Below are positions 1-9,330 of a stretch of DNA of 64,000 nt, in pieces. Position 1 is the first letter of the stretch, and each line of letters begins with the position of its first letter. A model generated the notes under the pieces. The model was given only the letters and a program-made list of their open reading frames with translations. It searched no databases and was not told the origin of the DNA. Origin of the DNA: Singulisphaera acidiphila DSM 18658 (GTDB taxonomy: Bacteria > Planctomycetota > Planctomycetia > Isosphaerales > Isosphaeraceae). A program made the translations under genes and the position numbers. The DNA lies in assembly GCF_000242455.2 (NCBI RefSeq), contig NC_019892.1, positions 6,954,744 through 7,018,743 on the forward strand, given 5' to 3'.

Positions 1-1271
1 TCGAGCGCTGTCTCGGGCGACAGGCCAGCGGCAATCAGCTTGCGGAGTTGTCCGGGGAAATGCTCGGCCTTGGCGAGGCCGTCGCTCGCCAAGGCGAATC
101 GCACGCCGGCTTTTGCAAGGACTTGCGCCGTGTCCACCTGCTCCTTCCAACGCGTGGCCCGAGCGATGAGGGCCTGGTACGGCTCGGTGCGATCGGCAAG
201 GTCTCGTTTGCGGTAGTCTGACTCCGACGGAACCTTCGGTTCATCGGGAAAGTCGAGTCGCAAGACGACCGGGACGTTCAGCGCCTTGAGTCGATCGACC
301 ACCTTGCTCGCTTCGCGTCCGCCGACGATTACGGCCGTCGTGCCGAACTCCTCGGCCAGATCCAAGGCCCGATGGATCTCATCCTGGGAGTTCGCTTCCC
401 ACCAGACGGGAAGAGTCTTGGTTCGGGCCGCCTGGAGCGCATCGAGCGCGGGGTCGTAGAGGAACCGGGGAGTACCCGCCTTCGGATTTGCCTTCAAGGC
501 GTGCTGGTGCTCGGCATCGAGCATTGCCTGGCGAAGATGAGCAACCACCCCCATCAAGACCGAAGGGTAGCGTCCGAGCGATCGGAGCCGAATCGAGGGA
601 GCCGCATGATCGTCGTCGGGATTTGCGGGGGCCGGTTCGAACGGGGCGCGGAGGTTGATGTGAAGTGCGATCGGGGAGCGCACGATCACCTCGCGGCGCG
701 GCCCTCCGCTGGTGCTGATCAGGGCACTCTGCCCGGTCGCGATCGCCCCGGCAGGCGCAGCGAGTAGATCCGTAAATCCCAGCTTTCGCCGCTCTGCAGC
801 CTGGGATTCGCTGAGGCTGAATGCCGAGGCCACCTCAAATTCGGGGGTCAGTCCGTTACGGTTGTCCTCGGGTGTCCGCGCCAGGGCGGACTCCTTGTAA
901 TCGATCGACCGGCCTGCACCCGACCGCGACCGCACGGTGTTGGGAGATTGCCCGATGGTCGTGAAGAGATCAATGAACCCAGGGTAAACGACGAGCCCCT
1001 TGCCATCGATCGTCTCGGCGTCGAGCGGGATGGCGATCTTGTCGCTGGGACCGACCGCGTCGATTCGCCCGTCGCGAACCACGATGGTTCCGTTCTCAAT
1101 CGTATTATTGTCCGGCCCGGCGACGATCTTGGCCCCTTGGATCGCCGTGGCGGCGGGCCGGTAACCGATCGGATCGTCGGCCGAAATGAGCGGAGTGGCT
1201 GCGAGGATGGTCGCAACCGTACCGAGGACGGAAATGCGGACCCAGAGCCGAATCCGAGCGGCGCTCGTCAT
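1..1271 (-). CDS. Secreted amidohydrolase-family protein, N-terminal part (runs off window)
   Basis: Reading the minus strand from the ATG at 1271 gives an uninterrupted frame of 423 codons that leaves the window at base 1. The first ~30 residues form a signal peptide (basic start, hydrophobic core, then LISADDP). Next comes the usual N-terminal beta-sandwich of imidazolonepropionase-like amidohydrolases: AIQGAKIVAGPDN, GTIVVRDGRIDAVGP, and VVYPGFIDLFT. In this family the last motif is normally PGxIDxHxH, and here the metal-binding HxH positions read as L-F-T, so a bound metal cannot be assumed. The C-terminal part with the remaining ligands lies outside the window. It probably acts in the periplasm on an unknown cyclic amide or peptide-like substrate. 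It diverges from the synthase locus across a 580-base gap. Confidence 0.85.
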   Translation of the reverse strand, partial: MTSAARIRLWVRISVLGTVATILAATPLISADDPIGYRPAATAIQGAKIVAGPDNNTIENGTIVVRDGRIDAVGPSDKIAIPLDAETIDGKGLVVYPGFIDLFTTIGQSPNTVRSRSGAGRSIDYKESALARTPEDNRNGLTPEFEVASAFSLSESQAAERRKLGFTDLLAAPAGAIATGQSALISTSGGPRREVIVRSPIALHINLRAPFEPAPANPDDDHAAPSIRLRSLGRYPSVLMGVVAHLRQAMLDAEHQHALKANPKAGTPRFLYDPALDALQAARTKTLPVWWEANSQDEIHRALDLAEEFGTTAVIVGGREASKVVDRLKALNVPVVLRLDFPDEPKVPSESDYRKRDLADRTEPYQALIARATRWKEQVDTAQVLAKAGVRFALASDGLAKAEHFPGQLRKLIAAGLSPETAL

Positions 1272-1794
1272 CACAAATGACTCCCAAGGCGAACGGCGTC
1301 GGGAATATAGAGTTCGGCTAAGCTCGTTCCGGAGAGGTGGAAGAGAGCCGCGCAACGGAGAGATCGAGTCTGCAAAGATTCGCGATTTCCGTTGCAGATC
1401 CTTGCTCCTACCGTCATATCATCTCCGACCCACCACGGGCAAGGGTGCGGCCTACTCACTTCCGTCGGGAATTTTCTGAGTCCTTTCTCGTTCTTTTGAC
1501 GATGTTGGGTCGAAAGAAAGAAGAGGGAAAGCGTTCGTTACTCAACAAAACCGCGCCGATCGACGAAGAGTATCGTCGAGGCCGCTAAGCTTTGCTCCCT
1601 ACGGATCGACTGTGTCCACACGGGCCACTGACTTCTGGAGTTGCGGCCGAACGATACCGTTTGCAAATGAACAGGACGATGTGGCGCAATTCCGCACGAA
1701 AGTCGAGGTTTCCGAGCCGTTTATAGTGGGACGGTCAAACCGTTCTAATCGAATTAAACAGCAGACACGACCTAGATTGTCCACGGTTCTTATT
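1272..1794. other. Non-coding gap between divergent genes
   Basis: About 520 bases between the amidohydrolase start and the synthase promoter. Only short open frames without recognisable protein character are present. The right half is AT-richer and holds a small inverted repeat (ACGGT-caa-ACCGT near 1731). It presumably carries the amidohydrolase promoter, but I could not pick out a convincing pair of boxes for it. Confidence 0.5.
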
Positions 1795-1822
1795 TTGACT
1801 ACGCGCTGGGACTGGCTACACT
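1795..1822 (+). promoter_or_regulatory. Putative sigma70-type promoter of the synthase locus
   Basis: TTGACT at 1795-1800 and TACACT at 1817-1822 are separated by 16 bases. This would start transcription near 1830, a short distance before the first start codons at 1851/1866. Box match and position both fit, but no experiment supports it. Confidence 0.45.
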
Positions 1823-1865
1823 TGACTGTTCATTCGGACCGTGCCCCTGAGTGTGGTATTGCCTC

Positions 1866-4800
1866 ATGACACTGCTTCTTCCACGGGTTATGGCGGTTGC
1901 TCCGAGCGGACAGCGCGATTCTGGCGTCGTGGTGGCCGCATGTCGGGCGGGTGCGATGGGGATCCTCGATCGCGGGTTCGATTTCCGCGCCGAGGTCGAT
2001 CTCGAGGTCCTGCATCGAACGTCGAAGTTCCTCAAGGGACAGACGTTCGGTCTTCGCCTCTCCGCCTGCGCGCTCGATGAGGCGGTCGTCGCGAGTTTCC
2101 CGTCGAACCTCGGGATGGTGGCTGTCGTCGAGGCCGGGGGAGAGGACTGGAGTCGCTTACGTGCGATCCTGAGCGGCTCTGATCGCGTGGCGGTCGCCGA
2201 GGTCACCTCGCGGGAATCGTGCCGGGCGGCGGCCGAGGCGGGATTCGAGGCCTTGATTGTCGCGGGGAACGAGGCGGGGGGGCGGGTTGCGGAGGAGTCG
2301 TCCTTCATCCTCCTGCAAGCGGCTCTCGGGATTAACAACGCGCCACCGGTCTGGGTCCGGGGTGGGATCGGTCTGCGATCGGCTTCGGCGTGCGTGGCGG
2401 CGGGGGCGGCGGGGGTCGTGCTCGACGGAGCCGTCCTGCTGGCGAAGGAATCGCCGTTGCAGGCTTCGCTGCGTCGGCGGATCGAGCGCTGGGATGGAAG
2501 CGAGACGATTCTCGTGGGCCGCGAGGTAGGGGACCTCCTTCGGATTCAGGCGGAGCCAGGTTCGCCCGCGCTCGCCAGGCTCAAGCAGGCCGCGACCGAG
2601 GGGCGCCTGGCCTGGGAGTCGGCCCTTCGACGTGAAGTGGGCTGGAGTGAGGGGCAGGTCCGCCCCGTCGGTCAAGATGCCGCGCTCGCAGGGGGCCTGG
2701 CCCGGACTCATGTCACTGTCGGGGGAATCGTTCAGGCCGTCGAGCGTGCGATCGACCTGGGGCTTCGCGACGCTCGGAGCGCTCGCCCCCTCGACGAAGA
2801 CTCGCCGCTGGCCCGCTCTCATCGGACACGCTATCCGATCGTTCAAGGGCCGATGACCCGGGTGAGCGACCTGGCGGCATTTGCCGAAGCCGTGGCGGAA
2901 GGGGGAGCCTTGCCGTTCCTCGCTCTCGCCTTGATGCGCGGGCCGGAGATCGGCCGGCTGTTGACTGAGACGGCCGCGCGTCTGAATGGATCAGCGTGGG
3001 GAGTCGGAATCCTCGGCTTTGTTCCGCCCGACCTGCGGCTTGAGCAGATCGAGGAGGTCCGCCGCGCTCGGCCCTCGTTTGCGCTGATTGCGGGGGGGCG
3101 ACCCGACCAGGCGCAAGAGTTGGAGCGGGAGGGGATTGCCACCTATCTCCATGCCCCGTCGCCAGGCCTGCTCCGGCAATATTGGAATGACGGTGCGCGC
3201 CGGTTCGTCCTCGAGGGACGCGAGTGCGGTGGTCATGTCGGGCCGCGATCGAGCTTGCTCCTCTGGGAGCAGGCTGTCGAGGTCGTGCACGAGATGCTGG
3301 AGAAGGGGGGGACGCCCGACGAGGTCCACCTCCTGTTCGCGGGCGGGATTCATGACGCGCGATCGGCGTCGGCGGTGGCGGCCTTGTCCGGTCCCTTGGC
3401 CAGGCGAGGGGTTCGGGTCGGCGTCTTGATTGGAACGGCTTACCTGTTCACGGCCGAGGCGGTCGCCACGGGCGCGATCGTCGCCAAGTTTCAAGATGAA
3501 GCGGTGCGCTGCACCGAGACGGTTCTCCTCGAGACGGGCCCCGGTCACGAAGTACGGGTCAGTCCGACCCCGTACGTCGAAGCGTTCGAGCTCGAGCGGA
3601 AGCGGCTGCTGGCGGCGGGACGTTCCAACGAGGAACTTCGAACCGCCCTGGAGGGGATGAACGCGGGCCGGCTCCGGATCGCCGCCAAGGGGATCGAGCG
3701 AAACAATGGGGCCGGGTCGCCGTTGGTTGGAGTCGCCGCCGAGAGCCAGACGACGCGCGGATTATACATGCTCGGCCAGGCGGCCACGCTTCGCCAGGGC
3801 GTCTCGACGATCGCCGCGCTTCATCAGGATATCAGTGCGGGGGGGATGGGGCGAATCGATCGGCTGGCCGACGCCTTGGCGGCCTCCGAGCCGCTGGCTT
3901 CGTCGAAAGCGGAGCCGTGCGACATCGCCATCGTCGGCATGTCTGCGATTGTTCCGGGGGCCGGGGACGTCCGGACCTTCTGGGAGAATACGCTTCACGG
4001 GATCGATGCGATCACCGAGGTTCCGGCCGACCGCTGGGATTGGCGGCTCTACTATGACGCCGACCCCAAGGCTCCCGACAAGATTACCTCCAAATGGGGG
4101 GGCTTCGTCCCCGAGATCGCGTTCGACCCGCTCCGCTATGGGATGCCTCCGACGAGCCTTCCTTCGATTGAGCCGCTCCACCTGCTCACCTTGGAAGCGG
4201 TCCGAGCGGCCATCGACGACGCCGGCTATCGTGACCGACCATTCCCGCGCGAGAAGACGGCCGTCGTCCTGGGCGCGGGGGGGGGAGCGGCCCAGCTCGC
4301 CATGGGGTACGCGTTCCGCTCGTATCTGCCGATGCTCGACACCCTCGCTCCGGGCGCGGGGCGCGAGGCGTTAGAGCAGTGTGAGGGCGTCTTGCCGGAG
4401 TGGACCGAGGACTCGTTCCCTGGAATCCTGCTGAACGTCGCGGCCGGTCGAGTGGCCAATCGGTTCGACCTGGGAGGCGCCAATTACACGGTCGATGCCG
4501 CCTGTGGCTCATCGTTGGCGGCGGCCTCCGTCGCCGTGCGCGAACTCGAGAGCGGTGCGGCCGATGTGGTGATTCTCGGCGGGGCCGACACGGTTCAAAA
4601 CCCCTTCACGTACCTGGCGTTCAGCAAGACGCACGCGTTCTCGCCGCGAGGCCGGTGTCGCCCGTTCGATGCCAGCGCTGATGGAATCGTGATCAGCGAG
4701 GCCGTCGCCGTGGTGGTCCTCAAGCGACTGGCTGACGCCGAGCGTGATGGCGATCGGATCTATTCCGTAATCAAAGGGCTGGGAGCTTCCAGCGACGGGC

Positions 4801-7800
4801 GTGCCAAAGGGCTGACGGCGCCTCGCCCTGAAGGGCAGATTCGGGCGTTGCGCCGGGCTTATGCCAAGGCTGGGATTGACCCGGCCACCGTGGGTTATGT
4901 CGAAGCCCATGGGACCGGTACGGCTGCGGGTGACCTCGCGGAAGTGAATGCCCTGAATGACGTCTTTATCGAGTCGGGTGCTCCTGAAGGTCGTTGTGCT
5001 CTGGGATCGGTCAAGTCGCTGATTGGCCACACCAAGTGCGCTGCGGGACTGGTGGGCCTGATCAATGCCTCGCTGGCTCTTCATCACAGGGTCCTGCCCC
5101 CGACGATCGGGGTGGTCAACCCGAGCGCACAAGCGTCGCGGCCCCAGAGTCCGTTCCACATCAGCACGAAAACGCGACCGTGGATCCATACCGACGAGGA
5201 ACGACCAAGACGTGCGGGGGTCAGCGCGTTCGGATTTGGCGGGACGAACTTCCATGCTGTCCTCGAGGCTTATGAAGGAGCGCCGGCGGCCGCATCGGCC
5301 CCACTCCGCGACTGGCCGGCCGAGCTCTTCGTCTGGCGAGCCGCCGACCGGACACTCCTGCTCGCGGACCTTGAGAGGCTGTCGCTCGCCCTCGAACAAG
5401 GGGCCAAGCCCGCGCTTCGCGACCTAGCCCACACGCTGCTGAATTCGCTCGGCGCGACCGGCCTTTCGCTGGCCATCGTGGCCTCCACGCTCGACGAGGT
5501 TCGGGCCAAGGTCGATCAGGCGAGAGCGACGATCGCGCAGGGCGTCGCCGAGTTTCACGACCCCCGAGGAATCGCCTTTGCCGAAGCGGCGAGCGACTCG
5601 TTGAATCGGGTTGCCTTCTTGTTCCCCGGCCAAGGGGCGCAACGCGTCGACATGCTCGGCGAGTTGGCCGTCCTCTTTCCCGAGGTTCGTAGCGGCTTCG
5701 AGTCGTTCGACAACGTCCTTCGCGAGCAGGGGAAACCCCTCGTTTCGCCGGTCGTTTTTCCGCCCCCCGCGTTTCAGGCCGAAGAACGCGACCGGCAGAA
5801 AAAAGCCTTGGCCGAAACCGAGGTCGCCCAACCGGCGCTAGGGGGGGCGAGCCTGGGACTCTTGTGGCTGCTCGAGTCGCTTCATGTTGCGCCCGACATG
5901 GTGGCCGGCCACAGCTACGGCGAACTCGTGGCGCTGCACGCGGCGGGCGTCTACTCCCTCGAGGCCCTGGTCCGCCTTTCCGAAGCGCGAGGCCGATTCA
6001 TCAAGGCTGCCGCCGGCGATCAGCCCGGCATGATGGCTGCCCTGGCCGCAAGCCCTGATCAAGTCGAGACGCTGCTCCAAGGGCTCGAAGGGGTCAGCGC
6101 GGTCAACTGGAATGGGCCGAGGCAGACGGTCGTCTCGGGTCGCTCCGACGCCGTTGCGGCTGCTCTCGGCCGAGCTCGGCAGTCGGGGCTTCGCGGCCAG
6201 GAGCTTGCGGTTTCCTGTGCGTTCCACTCCCCGATCGTCGCCGGGGCATGCCGTCCCCTCGCGGAACTGGCAAACTCTCTCGCCCCGCAGTCGCCTCAAT
6301 GCCCGGTCTTCTCGAACGTAACCGGCACTCGCCACACGGACGATCCCACGGCCATCGCTGCGCAGGTGGGCGCTCACGTTGCGAGTCCGGTGCGGTTCGC
6401 CTCAATGATTGAGGCGATGCATGACGCGGGTGCTCGCGTCTTCATCGAAGTCGGCCCCGGCGCGACGCTCACCTCCCTGGTCGGTTCGATCCTGGGTGGG
6501 CGATCGCATCTCGCCGTCGCTTGCGACCCATCAGGCCGACCCGGCGTTCCCGGCTTGCTCCATGCCCTCGCCCGGCTGTTCGTTGCCGGCCTGCCGCTCC
6601 ACCTCGAGCCACTGACCGCCGGTCGAACTGCGACGATTCTCGATCGGGTCACGTTTGTGCCTGGCTCGAATCCCGCCGCGATCAAGGCGTCGACCTGGCT
6701 GGTCAATGGATCCCGGGCGCGGCCGGCGAACGGCCCTGAGCCGAAACGCCTGGGGCCTGGTCCCGCACTCCCCTTGCCCGAACCTGGTTTAAATCCTGTG
6801 CACGCGACTCCCTCCTCCAATGGCAATGGGAACGGCCCTCTCCCGTCTCCCTCCAAGAATGGCAAGAAGGCCCCCGAGATCGTCATGCCCCCTCCCGTTC
6901 GATCGAACCCTCCGGTCGCCGATCAAGGGCGGGAGCGGGTGCTCGAAGCATTCCAGAAAACCATGCAGATGTTTCTGGAAGTCCAGCGAGAGACGATGCT
7001 CGGGTTCCTGGGCACACCGAGCGGAGGTACGCCGAGCCAGGCGGCCATTCGCCCGAGTCATGAGAACCTTGCGTCACCAGCCCCTAACGGCCAATCGGCA
7101 CCTCAGCCCCCAGCCGTTCCGAGTGAAGCCGTGCAGCCCGCCTCGGCCAAGGTTTCGACTGAAGTTCGCCCGGAACCTGTCGTACCGACACCCGTCCCGG
7201 TCGAATCGCCGGAGACCTCAATCGACGTGGCCGCCCGACTCCTCTCGATCGTCCAGGATCGCACGGGCTACCCGGCCGAGATGCTCCGCCTCGACCTCGA
7301 TCTCGAGGCTGACCTTGGCATCGACTCGATCAAGCGGGTCGAGATCCTGGGCACGTTACGCGAGGTCTTGCCCGGTTCAGGCCTTGGGTCGAATACGGAC
7401 TTGATGGATCAGCTTTCGCGTGCCCGCACGCTGGGAGCGATCGTCGAGAAGGTCGAACGGGGCTTGAAATCGAGCCAGCCGACTTTGGTTCCGGCTCCCG
7501 CTTCTGCTCACACGCCTGCCCAGAGTGCAACGAACGGTCACGCCAATGCCTTATCACAACGCTCCGCAAAGAATGGGAGCCTCGTCCGCAGGCTGACCCT
7601 CAAGGCGGTCGCCGCGCCCTTATCGCGAACGTCGGGGGGGGACCTGGGGCTCGCGGCTTCCGGGCTGTTGCTGGTCACCGATGACGGCCGGGGAGTCAGT
7701 CACGCTCTGGCCGGCGAGCTTCGGTCCAAAGGTCATCCGGTCGTCGTGGTTGGCCACTCCTCGGCGGGCTCGAATGAATCCGACTCTGACGTGCAGTCGG

Positions 7801-9254
7801 TCGACTTGACGTCTCCGGCGGCTGTCGACGCATTACTTGCACGACTTCGGAATCAGGGGCCGTTGGCCGGGATCATCCATGCCTTGCCGTTACAGCATGG
7901 GCGATCGGCCGGGCTCGATTCTCAGCTCTGGTCGGCCCGGATGGGTCCGGAATCCCGTGGTCTCTTCTTGTTGGCTCGCGCGGGGGCCGACGATCTGACC
8001 AGGGCGGCCGAGCAGGGGGGGGCGTGTCTCATCGCCTGCACGGCGATGGGGGGAAGTTTTGCCAGCGCCGGCGCGGCTTCCGACGACTTTTTTCCGGGCC
8101 AAGGCGCAGTGGCGGGAATCGTCAAAACGCTCGCTCGTGAATGGTGCCGCGCGATTCGCGTTCGGGTTGTGGATTTCGACCCTCGGGAAGAGGCCACAAC
8201 CGTGGCTGCCAATCTGATTCATGAGATCGAGGCCCGAGACCGTCGGACCGAAGTCGGCTACCTCGATCGGAGCCGGGTTGCTCTGCGAGTGGTGGAGAGT
8301 CCCTTGTCGGTGGCCGGACGCTCGGAATGGCAACCGGCATTGGGAGAGCCAATCCTCGTCACGGGAGGGGCGCGTGGGATCACGGCCGTGCTCACGACCG
8401 AGATGGCAAAGTGCTGGAAGCCCACCTTTCTCATGGTCGGTACGACCCCCTTGCCTCGCGAAGACGAAAGTCGGCTCACGGTCGGAGTCACGAATCCGGC
8501 GACTCTGAAGTCCTTGCTTCATCAGCGTCTGACCGAGGAGGAGCAGGGGGCTGGTCTCGTCGAACTCGAGCGTGCTTATCAAACCCTGCGCCGCCAGCGC
8601 GAGATCCGCTCCAATCTCGAACGCCTCCGCACATTCGGTTCCCAGGTCGACTACGCCCAGGTCGACGTTCGTGATCTCGAGGCCCTCCGAACGGTGCTAG
8701 CTCGCTGGCAGGCCCGGTTCGGACCCGTCCGAGGGCTGATCCACGGCGCGGGGGTCATCCACGACAAGTTGCTTCGCGACAAAACGCTCGAGTCTTACGA
8801 TCGAGTCCTTGGCACCAAGCTCGACGGGGCGCTGAATCTCGCCAGCCTGCTCGATCCCGATTCGCTTCGATTCGCCGCCTTCTTCTCGTCCGTGGCGGGC
8901 CGATTCGGAAATCGTGGCCAGGTCGACTACGCGGCTGCCAACGAGACTCTGAACAAGCTGGCCCTCTGGCTCGATCGCCGTTGGGCCGGCCGGGTCGTCT
9001 CCGTGAACTGGGGACCTTGGTCAGGCGTGGGGATGGTGTCCGACCTGGAAAGTCATCTCCAAGGGCAAGGTTTGGGGATGATCTCCCCCGACCAGGATGC
9101 CCATCGGCTGACGGACGAGCTCAGGTTGGGCCGCAAGGGGGAAGTTGAGGTTGTCATTGCCGGGGAAATCGGCTCTCTGCTCGATCCCGACGAGAAGCCG
9201 TCGCGAGCTGGTCGCGAACTCGAGAGAATCAATGAAGACTTTGTAATGTCTTGA
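1866..9254 (+). CDS. PfaA-like multidomain synthase: NMO/ER-NMO/ER-KS-AT-ACP-KR
   Basis: A 2,462-residue protein. Residues ~1-260 resemble a nitronate-monooxygenase TIM barrel but read GGR where the family has GGH. Residues ~320-560 form a second, better preserved barrel (QGPMTRVSD, GRECGGHVG, FAGGIHDARS) like PfaD enoyl reductases. A ketosynthase follows at ~684-1135 with Cys880 (DAACGSS) and both histidines (EAHGTGT, GHTKCAAG). The acyltransferase spans ~1250-1590 (FPGQGAQ, GHSYGE). After a Pro/Ser-rich linker there is one ACP (LGIDSIKRVEI, Ser ~1820), and then a ketoreductase (TGGARGI at ~2160; FSSVAGR and VDYAAAN). This could reduce a beta-keto group and, with the DH of the next gene, complete a reductive cycle on acyl-ACP. 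PfaA normally has several ACPs; here there is one. Start: ATG 1866 is chosen; an in-frame GTG at 1851 is possible. Neither has a strong ribosome-binding site. The chemical product cannot be read from the sequence. Confidence 0.92.
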   Translation: MTLLLPRVMAVAPSGQRDSGVVVAACRAGAMGILDRGFDFRAEVDLEVLHRTSKFLKGQTFGLRLSACALDEAVVASFPSNLGMVAVVEAGGEDWSRLRAILSGSDRVAVAEVTSRESCRAAAEAGFEALIVAGNEAGGRVAEESSFILLQAALGINNAPPVWVRGGIGLRSASACVAAGAAGVVLDGAVLLAKESPLQASLRRRIERWDGSETILVGREVGDLLRIQAEPGSPALARLKQAATEGRLAWESALRREVGWSEGQVRPVGQDAALAGGLARTHVTVGGIVQAVERAIDLGLRDARSARPLDEDSPLARSHRTRYPIVQGPMTRVSDLAAFAEAVAEGGALPFLALALMRGPEIGRLLTETAARLNGSAWGVGILGFVPPDLRLEQIEEVRRARPSFALIAGGRPDQAQELEREGIATYLHAPSPGLLRQYWNDGARRFVLEGRECGGHVGPRSSLLLWEQAVEVVHEMLEKGGTPDEVHLLFAGGIHDARSASAVAALSGPLARRGVRVGVLIGTAYLFTAEAVATGAIVAKFQDEAVRCTETVLLETGPGHEVRVSPTPYVEAFELERKRLLAAGRSNEELRTALEGMNAGRLRIAAKGIERNNGAGSPLVGVAAESQTTRGLYMLGQAATLRQGVSTIAALHQDISAGGMGRIDRLADALAASEPLASSKAEPCDIAIVGMSAIVPGAGDVRTFWENTLHGIDAITEVPADRWDWRLYYDADPKAPDKITSKWGGFVPEIAFDPLRYGMPPTSLPSIEPLHLLTLEAVRAAIDDAGYRDRPFPREKTAVVLGAGGGAAQLAMGYAFRSYLPMLDTLAPGAGREALEQCEGVLPEWTEDSFPGILLNVAAGRVANRFDLGGANYTVDAACGSSLAAASVAVRELESGAADVVILGGADTVQNPFTYLAFSKTHAFSPRGRCRPFDASADGIVISEAVAVVVLKRLADAERDGDRIYSVIKGLGASSDGRAKGLTAPRPEGQIRALRRAYAKAGIDPATVGYVEAHGTGTAAGDLAEVNALNDVFIESGAPEGRCALGSVKSLIGHTKCAAGLVGLINASLALHHRVLPPTIGVVNPSAQASRPQSPFHISTKTRPWIHTDEERPRRAGVSAFGFGGTNFHAVLEAYEGAPAAASAPLRDWPAELFVWRAADRTLLLADLERLSLALEQGAKPALRDLAHTLLNSLGATGLSLAIVASTLDEVRAKVDQARATIAQGVAEFHDPRGIAFAEAASDSLNRVAFLFPGQGAQRVDMLGELAVLFPEVRSGFESFDNVLREQGKPLVSPVVFPPPAFQAEERDRQKKALAETEVAQPALGGASLGLLWLLESLHVAPDMVAGHSYGELVALHAAGVYSLEALVRLSEARGRFIKAAAGDQPGMMAALAASPDQVETLLQGLEGVSAVNWNGPRQTVVSGRSDAVAAALGRARQSGLRGQELAVSCAFHSPIVAGACRPLAELANSLAPQSPQCPVFSNVTGTRHTDDPTAIAAQVGAHVASPVRFASMIEAMHDAGARVFIEVGPGATLTSLVGSILGGRSHLAVACDPSGRPGVPGLLHALARLFVAGLPLHLEPLTAGRTATILDRVTFVPGSNPAAIKASTWLVNGSRARPANGPEPKRLGPGPALPLPEPGLNPVHATPSSNGNGNGPLPSPSKNGKKAPEIVMPPPVRSNPPVADQGRERVLEAFQKTMQMFLEVQRETMLGFLGTPSGGTPSQAAIRPSHENLASPAPNGQSAPQPPAVPSEAVQPASAKVSTEVRPEPVVPTPVPVESPETSIDVAARLLSIVQDRTGYPAEMLRLDLDLEADLGIDSIKRVEILGTLREVLPGSGLGSNTDLMDQLSRARTLGAIVEKVERGLKSSQPTLVPAPASAHTPAQSATNGHANALSQRSAKNGSLVRRLTLKAVAAPLSRTSGGDLGLAASGLLLVTDDGRGVSHALAGELRSKGHPVVVVGHSSAGSNESDSDVQSVDLTSPAAVDALLARLRNQGPLAGIIHALPLQHGRSAGLDSQLWSARMGPESRGLFLLARAGADDLTRAAEQGGACLIACTAMGGSFASAGAASDDFFPGQGAVAGIVKTLAREWCRAIRVRVVDFDPREEATTVAANLIHEIEARDRRTEVGYLDRSRVALRVVESPLSVAGRSEWQPALGEPILVTGGARGITAVLTTEMAKCWKPTFLMVGTTPLPREDESRLTVGVTNPATLKSLLHQRLTEEEQGAGLVELERAYQTLRRQREIRSNLERLRTFGSQVDYAQVDVRDLEALRTVLARWQARFGPVRGLIHGAGVIHDKLLRDKTLESYDRVLGTKLDGALNLASLLDPDSLRFAAFFSSVAGRFGNRGQVDYAAANETLNKLALWLDRRWAGRVVSVNWGPWSGVGMVSDLESHLQGQGLGMISPDQDAHRLTDELRLGRKGEVEVVIAGEIGSLLDPDEKPSRAGRELERINEDFVMS

Positions 9255-9330
9255 TTTTTTCGGATTCGGAGCGTCGCTTGATTCTTGGGTCGGTTTTCCC
9301 CAATCACTCGCTGTCGAGACTTATCCTTCC

